64,000 nt of DNA from Kutzneria viridogrisea (GTDB lineage Bacteria > Actinomycetota > Actinomycetes > Mycobacteriales > Pseudonocardiaceae): positions 620,001-684,000 of the forward strand of contig JACJID010000001.1 in the NCBI GenBank assembly GCA_014138725.1. Direction: 5' to 3'. Under the pieces are notes generated by a model. The model was given only the letters and a program-made list of their open reading frames with translations, had not been told where the DNA came from and ran no database searches. A program made the position numbers and the translations under genes. Shown here one piece after another: positions 51,975-61,051 of the stretch. The first letter of the stretch is position 1. The number at the start of each line of letters is the position of its first letter.

Positions 51975-53129
51975 ATGTCCTCCGCTCTGACCGATGGCGA
52001 GTTGACCGTGCTCGGGCTGCTCGTCGAACAGCCCCGCCACGGGTACGAGCTGGAGAGGGTCATCGAGGAACGCGGAGTGCGCGCATGGACGGCGCTCGGT
52101 TTCTCCTCCATCTACTACGTGCTCGACAAGTTGGCCAAGCGCGGCTTGATCGAAGCAACCGACGCCCCATCATCGGGAAAGTCGCGCACCACCTTCCGCG
52201 CCACGGTGTCGGGCCGTGAGCTGTGTGCTGCCGCCACGCGCGAGGCGCTGACGACGCTGACACCGATGCGCGCACGCGTGCTGATCGCGATGGCCAACAG
52301 TCCGGGCTTGCCCGATGCCGAGGTGGTGGCCGGACTGACCCGGCGCCTGGACGCGTTGCGAACCCAGCTCGCGGACGTGCGGGCGGCCCGTTCCCGGCAA
52401 GCCCCCTTGCCTGCGGCTGCCTCCGCGATCTTCGACTACAGCGAGGTCATGCTCGCGGCCGATATCGGCTGGACCGAAACCACGCTGGGCACGTTGGCAA
52501 AGGAGACCGCGGTGGACAAGTACGACATCAAGAAGGCCCACCGCGCGCTCTACTCGCCGCCGTCCAAGGAGTTCACCGTCGTCGACGTGCCCGAGCTCCG
52601 GTACATCGCAGTCGACGGCCGAGGTGATCCGAACACGGCCCCCGCGTACGCGAACGCGATCGAAGCCCTCTACGGGGTGGCGTACACGCTGAAGTTCGCC
52701 AGCAAGAAGACCCTCGGCCGGGACTTCGTGGTCGGCCCGTTGGAGGGGCTGTGGCGAGCGGAGGACCCCACCGTGTTCGTCGCACGGCGCAAGCAGGCGT
52801 GGGAGTGGACCATGATGATCAGCCAGCCGGACTGGATCGCCGAGGAGATGGTCCAGGCCGCCATCGACAATGTCGCGAGGAAGAAGGACAACCCCGCACT
52901 CGGAGATCTTCGGCTGCACACCCTCCTCGAAGGGACCTGCGTGCAGATCCTGCACATCGGCTCCTACGAGGACGAAACCCCCACCCTGGACCGCCTCCAC
53001 AACCACTACCTGCCCGACAACGGTCTCACCTTCAACGGTGACCATCACGAGATCTACCTCAGCGACGCACGTCGAACGGCACCCGCCAAGCTCAAAACGA
53101 TCCTGAGGCAGCCCGTCAAGACCGCATAG
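51975..53129 (+). CDS. PadR-family regulator fused to a GyrI-like ligand-binding domain
   Basis: 384 aa in one open frame. Residues ~1-175 are a PadR protein: winged helix LTVLGLLVEQPRHGYELERV, GFSSIYYVLDKLAKRGLIEA, RTTFRATVSGREL, and a C-terminal helical dimerisation part. Residues ~185-380 are a GyrI-like/SOUL-type small-molecule domain: DKYDIKKAHRALYSPPSKEF, ELRYIAVDGRGDPNTAPAYA, LEGTCVQILHIGSYEDETPT and NGDHHEIYLSDARRT. GyrI-like domains usually occur with MerR or AraC helix-turn-helix units or alone; with PadR they are usually separate genes. The fusion would be a one-component sensor. Ends 63 nt from the convergent HxlR gene. Confidence 0.85.
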   Translation: MSSALTDGELTVLGLLVEQPRHGYELERVIEERGVRAWTALGFSSIYYVLDKLAKRGLIEATDAPSSGKSRTTFRATVSGRELCAAATREALTTLTPMRARVLIAMANSPGLPDAEVVAGLTRRLDALRTQLADVRAARSRQAPLPAAASAIFDYSEVMLAADIGWTETTLGTLAKETAVDKYDIKKAHRALYSPPSKEFTVVDVPELRYIAVDGRGDPNTAPAYANAIEALYGVAYTLKFASKKTLGRDFVVGPLEGLWRAEDPTVFVARRKQAWEWTMMISQPDWIAEEMVQAAIDNVARKKDNPALGDLRLHTLLEGTCVQILHIGSYEDETPTLDRLHNHYLPDNGLTFNGDHHEIYLSDARRTAPAKLKTILRQPVKTA

Positions 53130-53192
53130 CGAGCCGCCCGTTCGACGCGCGGTCAGCAGGAACACTCACCCGGGACGATGTGCTCGTCTCGG

Positions 53193-53645
53193 TCACACGG
53201 CCGCGCCGGGGCCTGGCAGCAGGTCGACGTCGTTTGCGTGCATCGGCTCGCCGCAGTGGGTGCAGCGCGGGTCGACACCGCTGATCTCGCCGCACGCGTG
53301 GTGGCGGTAGAGCACTGGCGGGCCGGCCTCGCCCGCGAGCCATTTGTCTCCCCAGCTGGTCATGACCATGAGCAGGTCGACCAGCTCGGCGCCCTTCTGC
53401 GTCAGGACGTACTCGTAGCGCGGTCGCCGGTCGTAGGGACGGCGGTCGAGCACGCCCTGGTCGACGAGGTGGTTCAGCCGCTCGGTCAGGACCTTGCGTG
53501 AGATCCCGAGGTCGGCCTGGAGCTGCTCGAACCGGGTGAGCCCGACCCAGACGTCCCGCAGGACCAGCGGCGACCAGGGCTCCCCGATGACGTCGAGCGT
53601 TCGCGCGATCGAGCACGCCATTTTGCTGAAGTCCGTGCGCTGCAT
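53193..53645 (-). CDS. HxlR-family regulator with a C-terminal zinc-ribbon-like end
   Basis: 150 aa. HxlR winged helix: CSIARTLDVIGEPWSPLVLR, FEQLQADLGISRKVLTERLN, RRPRYEYVLTQKGAELVDLL. The N-terminal Cys11 can be a thiol sensor. After the domain, CGEISGVDPRCTHCGEP carries two Cys-containing knuckles (one C-x-x-C) that may bind zinc, seen in a subset of this family. It diverges from the DHFR-like reductase and PPOX genes and probably represses them through the GTTCCCTTAGGGAAC site between. Confidence 0.88.
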   Translation of the reverse strand: MQRTDFSKMACSIARTLDVIGEPWSPLVLRDVWVGLTRFEQLQADLGISRKVLTERLNHLVDQGVLDRRPYDRRPRYEYVLTQKGAELVDLLMVMTSWGDKWLAGEAGPPVLYRHHACGEISGVDPRCTHCGEPMHANDVDLLPGPGAAV

Positions 53646-53666
53646 GGGACCAGTCTACCAATCGGG

Positions 53667-53681
53667 GTTCCCTTAGGGAAC
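53667..53681. promoter_or_regulatory. HxlR operator candidate
   Basis: GTTCCCTTAGGGAAC, 7-bp perfect arms around one base, lies 22 bp upstream of the HxlR start and 56 bp upstream of the divergent reductase. Confidence 0.6.
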
Positions 53682-53736
53682 TTCAGGTGCTACGGTCACA
53701 GCGTCTCTTGAAGGAACTCCAGGGAGGATCGCGGAG

Positions 53737-54330
53737 ATGGGCAAGGTCTTCAGCGCTCACGCGGTGTCGGTCGACGGGTACATCACCGGACGCGAGCCCG
53801 GTGCCGGGCGTGGGCTCGGCGACGGGACGATGCTCTTCGACTGGTACTTCGACGGCGACACGCCCAGCCAGGTGTTCGACGGGTTCAAGCTGAGCGCGCC
53901 CAGCGCCCGGGTCTTCGACGCCTTCGCCGGGCGCGTGGGCGCGATCGTGGCGGGCCGCAACACCTATGAGGACTCCGACCGTTTTGGCGGCGGCAGCCCC
54001 CACCCGGCGGCCCGGCTGTTCGTCCTCAGCCACCGGCCGGCACCGGAGTTGACCGAGCGGCAGACCCTCGTCACCACCGGCATCCAGGACGCGATCGCCG
54101 CGGCCCGCGAGGCCGCCGGCGGCAAGGATGTCGGTCTCATGGGCGGCGGCGTCGTGACCGAGGCGCTCAAGGCGGGGCTCGTCGACGAGGTGGTCCTCCA
54201 CCAGGTGCCAGTCCTGCTCGGCGGCGGCCGGCCCTTCTTCCAGGCGCTGCCCGAGCACGTGCGCCTGCGCCTCGTCGAGGCCGTCCCGGCGCCCGGCGTC
54301 ACCCACCTCCACTACGAGGTCGAGCGATGA
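53737..54330 (+). CDS. DHFR-like/RibD C-terminal family reductase
   Basis: 197 aa. The N-terminal VFSAHAVSVDGYITGREPGA and GAIVAGRNTYEDSDRFGGG, the middle LFVLSHRPAPEL and the NADPH loop DVGLMGGGVVTEALKAGLVD are those of the YyaP/YwjB-like family of dihydrofolate-reductase-fold proteins; VLLGGGRPFF ends the core. Substrate unknown. GGAGGATCGCGGAG lies before the ATG. The stop overlaps the next ATG by 4 nt (ATGA). Confidence 0.88.
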   Translation: MGKVFSAHAVSVDGYITGREPGAGRGLGDGTMLFDWYFDGDTPSQVFDGFKLSAPSARVFDAFAGRVGAIVAGRNTYEDSDRFGGGSPHPAARLFVLSHRPAPELTERQTLVTTGIQDAIAAAREAAGGKDVGLMGGGVVTEALKAGLVDEVVLHQVPVLLGGGRPFFQALPEHVRLRLVEAVPAPGVTHLHYEVER

Positions 54331-54779
54331 CCCTCGCCACCGGCCAGGTCACGCCGCTCGCCGACAACCACCGCCAGAACCCACACCAGGAGATGACCAC
54401 GATGCTCGACCCCGATGTGCGCCGCGTGCTCGACGGCACCCCGATCGCCCACCTCGCCAGCGTCCTGCCCGACGGCGCACCCCACTCCGTCCCGGTCTGG
54501 ATCGGCACGCACGGCGACCACGTCGTGATCCTCACCGGCCCGGGCTCCCGCAAGGCCCGCAACCTGCGCCGTGACCCGCGGGTCGCGCTCTCCCTGACAC
54601 CAGCCGACAACCCGTTCCAGCCCGTCATCCTCCGCGGCAGGGTCGTCGAGTGGCTCGAGGGCGACGCCGCATGGGAGATCGTCGACCGGATCTCGACGAA
54701 GTACATCGGCAGCCCCTACTCGCGCGAGGAGCAGCGGGTCGTCGCGCTCATCGAACCCGACCGGCAAAGCGTGGGCTGA
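54327..54779 (+). CDS. PPOX-class F420/FMN-dependent oxidoreductase
   Basis: 150 aa. A flavin/F420-binding split barrel of the PPOX family: VLDGTPIAHLASVLPDGAPH, VPVWIGTHGDHVVILTG, KARNLRRDPRVALSLTPAD and RVVEWLEGDAAWEIVDRIS. Such proteins oxidise or reduce small molecules or degrade tetrapyrrole/aflatoxin-like compounds. ATG at 54327 overlaps the upstream stop; an ATG at 54402, 9 nt after AGGAG and nearer the domain, is an equally good start. HxlR-regulated pair by position. Confidence 0.85.
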   Translation: MTLATGQVTPLADNHRQNPHQEMTTMLDPDVRRVLDGTPIAHLASVLPDGAPHSVPVWIGTHGDHVVILTGPGSRKARNLRRDPRVALSLTPADNPFQPVILRGRVVEWLEGDAAWEIVDRISTKYIGSPYSREEQRVVALIEPDRQSVG

Positions 54780-54828
54780 GGCACCTCGGCCCATGGCGCC
54801 TCGCCGACCGGGACGAAACGGGCTCCGG

Positions 54829-55713
54829 TCAGGCGCAGCCGAACGAGGTGAGTTTGCCCGGGTTCATCATCCAGAAGATCTGGTCGATGCCCTCCGCCGA
54901 CGCCGCCACCGTGAGCACCGCGAACGTGGTGCCCTCACGTCGCAGCAGCACGGCGCTGTCGCCGTTGACCGTAGCCCAGGAAACCTCGACACCCTCCCAG
55001 AACCGTTCGGCGAAAGCGCGGACGTACTTGGCCACGGTGACCGAGCCGCGAACCGGGATGCGCGAGGCCCGCACCACGCCACCGCCGTCGGAGTAGCTCA
55101 CCACGTCGGCGGCGAACAGTTCCTCCAGGGCGGCCAGGTCGCCCTCTCGCGCGGCGGCCACGAACGCGGTCAGCAACCGGCGTTGCTCGGGGCCGGTCAC
55201 GGGGGTGCGCCGCCCGTCAGCGAGCTGACGGCGCGCGCGGCTGACGAGTTGGCGCGCCGAGGTCTCCGTGACCTGGATGATCTCGGCGATCTGGCGGTAG
55301 GGGTAGTCGAACGCCTCACGGAGCACGTACGCCGCTCGTTGGGTCGGCGTGAGCTTCTCGAGCAGGACCAGCACGGCGACTTCGAGCGCGGAGTCCTGCT
55401 CGGCCCCCAACTGCGGGTCGGCTGAGGTGTCGACCGGTTCAGGCAGCCAGGGACCGACGTAGGCCTCGTGCCGTGCCCTCGCGGTCTGGCTGGCGTTGAT
55501 GGCCAGTCGCGTGGTGGCAGTGGCCAGGTAGGCGGCTGGATTCAGCACCACCGACCGGTCACAGGCCTGCCAGCGCAGCCACGTTTCCTGCACGAGGTCC
55601 TCGGCGTCGACGGCGCTGCCCAGCATCCGGTAGGCGATGCCGAACAACCGGGGCCGCACCTCGGCGAACACGGCGGTCGCCTGGTCGAGATCCACGCCGG
55701 CGATTTCCGCCAT
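54829..55713 (-). CDS. ECF41-type RNA polymerase sigma factor (SigJ-like)
   Basis: 294 aa. Sigma region 2 (FAEVRPRLFGIAYRMLGSAV, DAEDLVQETWLRWQA) and region 4 (LTPTQRAAYVLREAFDYPYR, ETSARQLVSRARRQL) occupy ~1-165. The C-terminal ~120 residues are a SnoaL-like domain, which in ECF41 sigma factors tunes activity; its two signature motifs are visible as DGGGVV (DGGGK-like) and NPGKL (NPDKL-like). ECF41 genes are nearly always next to a carboxymuconolactone decarboxylase, oxidoreductase or epimerase gene and need no anti-sigma factor. Here a divergent NAD-binding epimerase-like gene fills that role. Confidence 0.93.
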   Translation of the reverse strand: MAEIAGVDLDQATAVFAEVRPRLFGIAYRMLGSAVDAEDLVQETWLRWQACDRSVVLNPAAYLATATTRLAINASQTARARHEAYVGPWLPEPVDTSADPQLGAEQDSALEVAVLVLLEKLTPTQRAAYVLREAFDYPYRQIAEIIQVTETSARQLVSRARRQLADGRRTPVTGPEQRRLLTAFVAAAREGDLAALEELFAADVVSYSDGGGVVRASRIPVRGSVTVAKYVRAFAERFWEGVEVSWATVNGDSAVLLRREGTTFAVLTVAASAEGIDQIFWMMNPGKLTSFGCA

Positions 55714-56155
55714 GGTCGAGACGTCCTCCCGCTCGCGTGGCCGTACTGCTCATCGTGTCGACAACACGACTCACCTCGATCGTACTCGCGGGTACCGTCC
55801 CTGGTGATCACTTGCCCGATGGGGTGACAAGGGCACGGAGCCAGGCGCACAGCCACGACAGGATGGCCCCGTGCCGCTGCCTCACGTGAGTGGAACCACT
55901 GTGGTGAAAAGGAAAGCCGAGTCCTCCACTGCCTCGATCAGATGGGGCCGACCGGGCGGCGTCAAGGCGCTGCCCGGCCAGTTCGGCCTTGCTGCGCGAC
56001 ATCGTGTCGCTGTCCCCGTTGGGGGTACCCAGGGCTGCTTTCGTCTCCGGCGACGGTCCTCCGGACAGACCCGCTGTCACGAATCAGACCGTCGCTCGGT
56101 CCTAGTTGACCGTAGGGCGTCCCGGACCGGCCGGGCGCCGGTGAAAGGAGTCACC
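55714..56155. other. Divergent region between ECF41 and its likely target
   Basis: 442 bp. At 56075 TGTCACG resembles the ECF41 -35 consensus (TGTCACA); a CGGTC 16 nt later (56097) could be the -10 element, about 55 bp before the target ATG. No gene is seen. Confidence 0.4.
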
Positions 56156-56896
56156 ATGAAGGTCGTCGTGATCGGTGGGACCGGTCTGATCGGTTCCAAC
56201 GTCGTCGCCAGGCTTGGCGAACACGGGCACGAGGCGGTGGCGGCAGCCCCCTCAACCGGGGTGGACACCATCACCGGGGAGGGGCTGAAAGAGGTGGTGC
56301 GGGGTGCCGACGTGCTGGTCGACGTGTCGAACTCGCCCTCCTTCGCCGACGAGGACGTGCTGGCGTTCTTCCGCACCGCCACCACCAACCTGATCGAGGC
56401 GGCGAAGGATGCCGGGGTCGGCCATTACGTCGCACTGTCCGTGGTCGGCGCCGAGCGGGCGCCGGACTCGGGGTACCTGCGTGCGAAGGTGGCCCAGGAG
56501 AAGCTGATCCGTGAGTCCGGGCTGCCCTACTCGCTGGTGCACGCCACACAGTTCTTCGAGTTCGCCGGCGCGATCGCGGACACCGCGACTGCGGACGGCG
56601 TCGTGACCCTGCCCAACGGAGGCGTGCAGCCGGTGGCCGCCGCCGACGTGGCCGCGGCCGTGGCCCGGACCTCGGTCGGTTCGCCGCTCAACGGGGTGGT
56701 GGAGATCGGTGGTCCCGAGGTGTTCGGCATGGACGGGTGGATCCGCACCGTCCTGGTGGCGAGGAACGACCCGCGTGAGGTGGTCGCCGACCCGAAGTCC
56801 CGTTACTTCGGCACGCTGCTGGACGAGAAGACCCTGCTGCCCGGTTCCGGTTCGCTGGTCGGGCAGACCCGGCTGTCGGAGTGGCTCGCCAAGTGA
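56156..56896 (+). CDS. NAD(P)-binding epimerase/NmrA-like protein
   Basis: 246 aa, ATG after GAAAGGAG. An atypical short-chain dehydrogenase: GGTGLIGSNVVARLGEHGHE binds the cofactor, ADVLVDVSNSP and HYVALSVVGAERAPDSGYLR follow, and YLRAKVAQEKLI holds the usual Y-x-x-x-K (shifted). SGLPYSLVHATQFFEFAGAI is typical of NmrA-like proteins. It is the expected partner of ECF41; substrate unknown. Confidence 0.88.
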   Translation: MKVVVIGGTGLIGSNVVARLGEHGHEAVAAAPSTGVDTITGEGLKEVVRGADVLVDVSNSPSFADEDVLAFFRTATTNLIEAAKDAGVGHYVALSVVGAERAPDSGYLRAKVAQEKLIRESGLPYSLVHATQFFEFAGAIADTATADGVVTLPNGGVQPVAAADVAAAVARTSVGSPLNGVVEIGGPEVFGMDGWIRTVLVARNDPREVVADPKSRYFGTLLDEKTLLPGSGSLVGQTRLSEWLAK

Positions 56897-57775
56897 CCCG
56901 CACCCGCGCGGGGTCACCGCACAGCGCTGAGCCGATCCGTCGCTGACGAAGGCTCAGATTCAGCCGACGGCAGCCAGACGGTGCCGATCAGCCGCTGGCC
57001 GAAGCGCAAGTGCCTGGGTAACCGTCACGGTGCGAACGGCGTCGCTGGCGAGGCCGGGCGTGGCCGCACTGGCGGTGTGGTGGGTGGGGGAGCGGCGCCC
57101 GCGCCGGGATGGAACGGCGCGGGCGCCGCGGTCGGTGCCAACGCCCCGCCGCTGTCGCCCAGAGCTGCGGGTGGCCGCAGGGCTCGGGCGACATCGGGGG
57201 AGGCGGGACGTGGCACGGAGATGAGCGGCCCGCGGCAGGTGTGGCCGACGAAGGCCGTCACCGAGGTGGACGCCGGGATAGGCCGTGTGCGTCGGCATTC
57301 CCTTCCATTCCCTTCCGGCACCGGACGCATGAGGCACCAAGAGCCGGGGGTGCGGAGACAGTTGTCGACGGCGGCCGGTGTCCAGGGCGAAAAGTGGCCG
57401 CGCTCAGCCAGCCGATTTCTCCGCCGTACACACGGATTCCCCGTTGGCACGCCATCCCGGATCAATCCCCCAAAACCGAGCAGGAGACTTGTGCCTCCTG
57501 GTGCGTCACACAGCTTGTTACGCCTCCCGAAGATGGTCAAGAGAACTCTGATGGAAAAGACCGTTCGGCGTAACATGTGGATCAGGATATGCCCTGGTCA
57601 TAGGTTTTTCCCCTGGTGGGCAATGGTAGTTGCAACGCTCACCACATTGACGTGGGTCGGGGTGCGTCAAGGATCTTGGGCGGGCCCGCTGAAGGTTGAT
57701 CACGCAGCGATCGCTGCACGAACCTGGTTCTGCTTGCGGCAGAAGGAAAACTCGTTCGAGGTGCAGTGGGTGAAT
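56897..57775. other. Gene-poor stretch left of the IS remnant
   Basis: 879 bp with several open frames on both strands but none has a ribosome-binding site plus recognisable domain. It begins with GC-rich low-complexity sequence (57060-57160). It ends at the IS5-family remnant. No intact gene is called. Confidence 0.4.
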
Positions 57776-58110
57776 TCAACTCAGGACGCATGCCAACTGG
57801 AGAAGGCCCAGGTGGATGTCGGCGCGGCACCCGTGGCGTGTGCGCTGGCGTTTGAACTGGTGCAGCCAGGCGAAAGTCTGCTCGACTACCCAGCGGATGG
57901 CACCCAACCCGGAACCGTGCTCGGTGTTCTTCCGCGCGATGCGTGGCGTGATCCCCCAGGCGCGCAACGCTCGACGGTGGCCGTCCCGGCCAGCGCCGCA
58001 CGGTCGTCGGCGGGCCGCCTGCCGGGGTACCGGGTTCGACGCGGCGGTCGGGCAGGCAGCAAGGGCCCGACCCGTTGCCACAACTCATCGGGCACCAGGC
58101 CCTCGATCAC
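57776..58110 (-). pseudogene. IS5-family transposase remnant with internal deletion
   Basis: The N-terminus is normal (MIEGLVPDELWQRVGPLLPA, RYPGRRPADDRAALAG), then the frame jumps near 57985 to the C-terminal part of the same family (RAWGITPRIARKNTEHGSG, IRWVVEQTFAWLHQFKRQRT, RADIHLGLLQLAC). About 150 central residues with the first two DDE Asp are missing and the join is out of frame. Dead copy. It is of a different IS5 subgroup from the element at 26367. Confidence 0.8.
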
Positions 58111-58246
58111 CGGGCCAGCATCACGAGCGACACGCGGTCACAGCCACCAGACACGCCACTCATTGTGAAACCAGTTGCCAGGAAAGACGCGTTCCCACCA
58201 CTCGATAACAGGAATGGTCCGTCCAAAAGGTAGTAGGTTGGCGGTC

Positions 58247-61051
58247 ATGGACTCCGACCCCGGCGAGGGAGCCGTCAACAACTCCGTCATCGGCAGTATG
58301 CATGGCGTCCAGGCCAGGGACATCCACGGTGACGTGCACATCGGCGCCCCGAAGCGCACGGCGGAGTGGCTGCGCGAGTACCTGAGTTCGCTGGCGCAGG
58401 CCGATGAGCGGCACGAATACAGCACGATCCTGGATGACGGTCCGCCGCTGGCGGACGTCTACGTCGAGCGCACCGCCGTACTGCACGGCACCGCCGACGG
58501 TGCGCCGATGGCGGCTGAGAAGCTGCTGGACGAGCACGACAGCCTCCAGGTGACCGGCGAACCCGGGGTCGGCAAGTCCAGCCTGTTGCGCCGGATCGCA
58601 GCCCTCGCGGCCAGGGACCCCGACCCGGGCTTCGTGCCGGTGCTGATCACGGCCAACGACCTGGCGACCGCGAACTCCGTGCAGGAGGCACTGGTCGCCG
58701 GCACGGTCCACAAGACCGACCAGGTACTGGACTCCGGGCAGCTGACCGAGATGTTCCGTGAACCGCCGCTGCCGGGCGGGCGCTGGCTGGTGCTGGTCGA
58801 CGGCCTGGACGAGGTCGTGGACCGACGTGGCTGGGAGAAGGCACGGCGCCGGATCCGGGAGAGCCGCAAGCGCCCGCAGTACCGGTTCGTGGTGGCCAGC
58901 CGGCCGACCGGTGGTGGCGTCAACGAGACGGCCGATGAGCGGGAGCGCTATCCCACCTACACGATCCTGCGATTCACCGACTCGAAGTGGATCGAGTTCG
59001 CCACCAGGTGGTTCACCAAGTACGGCCTGCCCGATGCCGGGGCGAGGGCCGCCGAACTGCTCGCCGAGGTGGACCGGACCAAGCTCGGCGACCTGACCCG
59101 GATCCCGCTGACCGCGTCGATGATCTGCCTGCTGCACCTGAACAACCCGGAACGGAGGCTGCCGGACAACCAGTCGGAGTTGTACGAGCGGTTTGTCGCG
59201 CTGCTGCGGTCGAAGTTTCCGGAAGTCGACATCAGAGCGCAACTGCATGAGGCGCTTTCGCCCCACGGCAACGAGGCAGTCGCGGCGGGGGAGCACCTGT
59301 TCGCCCACGTCGCTGAGCTGATGGAGTACCTGGCACACGAGGATCAGACCAAGGGGCACGCCGGCACAAGCGAGGAGTTGGTCACTCGCGCCATGCGCTG
59401 GCCGGACGCCGGCCTCCCGCCCCGGGTGGCCGACCCGGACTGGCGATACGTGCTGGAGAAGGTCATCCAGGCCACTGGGCTGATCACCGTGGAGCCCACC
59501 GGCAAACTCGTCTACCTGCACCCGACGATCGCCGAGTACCTGGCCGCCCGGCACATGTTCCGCAGCCGACGCGGCGGTGGCCCGCTGGCCGCCTGTTTCG
59601 CGTTGCGAGCGCAGACGCAGTGGCCGTGGCCGGACCTCAACGTCAAGGTGTTCCTCGCCGCCAACTGGGGCCGTGATCTGAACCTGGCACTGAGTTGGCT
59701 GCTGACGCCGTGGAACCGACAGCACAACGCGGGTTTCGTCGTGGAGTTGGTCCGGCACGGCGTCCCGGTGGACGACAAACTGCTGGCCAAAACCGTGACC
59801 GTGCTGTGCTCGATGATCACCGACGTGCGGTTGAAGTCAGAACCATGGCGTAACGCCGTCGAATGGTTGCGCCAGTTGGACCCCGACGAGCTGCGGACCC
59901 GGGTCTCGTCGTTGGTGGCCACGCCGAACCTGCCGACCGACCGCTGGTTCGAGGCGGTCGGTTCCCTGCTCACGTTGGGCTGGGACACCGCCGAGGAGCA
60001 GATCGCCCGGTTCCTGACCAATTCCCAGGTTGACCAGCACGCGATCAGCACGCTGGCTCGGCAACTTGACCGCAAGCATGCCAAGGAGGGCTTCGATCTG
60101 CTGGCTCGGCTGGTCCGGACGACCACTGGCGAGCCAGGAAACAAGCTCGCCAAGGCGATGCTGGAAGTGTTTCCGGAGCGGGGCGCGCGGGCGCTCGCCG
60201 AAGAACTGAGGACCACGGCACCGGACAGCGCTGGCTGGGAGGACAAACTCGTCCTGCTCGACCTGCACGCGCCCCAACTGGCCCTGGACGGATGGCTCGC
60301 GTTGCTGCGTGCCTCCACATCAGCGCAGATGCGGCAGGAGGCGCTGGAACGGTTGGCCGAACAGCCTCCCGACCACGTCGCCGAGATGATCCGCGAAGTG
60401 GCTGAGGACGAGGGCCTTGCCGGCGATGTCCGGGTTGACGTCGCTGTTTTCGCCGCGGACCGCCTCGGCGACAGTGGCGCTCTGCTCGCTGGACTCGCGA
60501 TCGGCGATATCAAGCCGGTGCCGAAGGCCAGGGCGTGCGCCGAGTGGGGCGCGCGCACCGGTGAGACGGCCGAGGCGGTCCGCCGAATCCGCGAGATCTA
60601 CGACGGTCTTGCGAAGAGGTCCGAGAGTCGGTTCGTGGTGGCGACAGCGCTGCGAGTGCTCAGCCCTTCGGACGCGTTCACCTTGCTGCGCGAGGAGATC
60701 ATCGACGGAAGCCACAAGCCCGACGTCCGTCTTCGGGAGCTGAGCTCGTTGTCCGCGTGGGCCACCGCATCGCAGCTAGTCGAGGTAGCAAACATGGTGA
60801 TCAACACCTGGCCCCCTGCTGACGCGATCAAGGCGCTGGCGGTGTTCGGGCGGAAGAACCGAGCGGGGGCCGCCCAGCGGCTGCGCACCCTCGCCGGACG
60901 GCGCAACCTCAACCCCGACATCCAACTGGCTCTGGCCAAGACGTGGCGGGAGCTCGACCGCTCAGCGGCCGACGAGCTGCTGCGCAAGCTCGCCGACAAC
61001 CCTCGCGCCTCCTCGAGCGTGCGCTGGCAAGCCAGGGCGCTGCTCGACTAG
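58247..61051 (+). CDS. NACHT-type STAND NTPase with helical-repeat C-terminus
   Basis: 934 aa. A short N-terminal motif (residues 10-33, NNSVIGSMHG and VQARDIHGDVHIG) resembles the amyloid-signalling-like motifs seen at the N-termini of actinobacterial NLR proteins. NACHT ATPase: Walker A GEPGVGKSSLLRR (104-116), Walker B LVLVDGLDEVV (181-191), then VVASRPTGGG and a winged-helix region with YLHPTIAEYLAARHMF. Residues ~460-934 are alpha-solenoid (HEAT-like), the presumed sensor. No enzymatic effector domain is fused. Start ATG at 58247 precedes the motif; the ribosome-binding site is weak. It is alone between an IS remnant and a convergent gene whose stop codon overlaps its own. Confidence 0.88.
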   Translation: MDSDPGEGAVNNSVIGSMHGVQARDIHGDVHIGAPKRTAEWLREYLSSLAQADERHEYSTILDDGPPLADVYVERTAVLHGTADGAPMAAEKLLDEHDSLQVTGEPGVGKSSLLRRIAALAARDPDPGFVPVLITANDLATANSVQEALVAGTVHKTDQVLDSGQLTEMFREPPLPGGRWLVLVDGLDEVVDRRGWEKARRRIRESRKRPQYRFVVASRPTGGGVNETADERERYPTYTILRFTDSKWIEFATRWFTKYGLPDAGARAAELLAEVDRTKLGDLTRIPLTASMICLLHLNNPERRLPDNQSELYERFVALLRSKFPEVDIRAQLHEALSPHGNEAVAAGEHLFAHVAELMEYLAHEDQTKGHAGTSEELVTRAMRWPDAGLPPRVADPDWRYVLEKVIQATGLITVEPTGKLVYLHPTIAEYLAARHMFRSRRGGGPLAACFALRAQTQWPWPDLNVKVFLAANWGRDLNLALSWLLTPWNRQHNAGFVVELVRHGVPVDDKLLAKTVTVLCSMITDVRLKSEPWRNAVEWLRQLDPDELRTRVSSLVATPNLPTDRWFEAVGSLLTLGWDTAEEQIARFLTNSQVDQHAISTLARQLDRKHAKEGFDLLARLVRTTTGEPGNKLAKAMLEVFPERGARALAEELRTTAPDSAGWEDKLVLLDLHAPQLALDGWLALLRASTSAQMRQEALERLAEQPPDHVAEMIREVAEDEGLAGDVRVDVAVFAADRLGDSGALLAGLAIGDIKPVPKARACAEWGARTGETAEAVRRIREIYDGLAKRSESRFVVATALRVLSPSDAFTLLREEIIDGSHKPDVRLRELSSLSAWATASQLVEVANMVINTWPPADAIKALAVFGRKNRAGAAQRLRTLAGRRNLNPDIQLALAKTWRELDRSAADELLRKLADNPRASSSVRWQARALLD

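Noticed and set aside
58160..59758. 532-codon minus-strand frame opposite the NACHT gene
   Set aside because: No domain and compositionally a mirror of the real gene.
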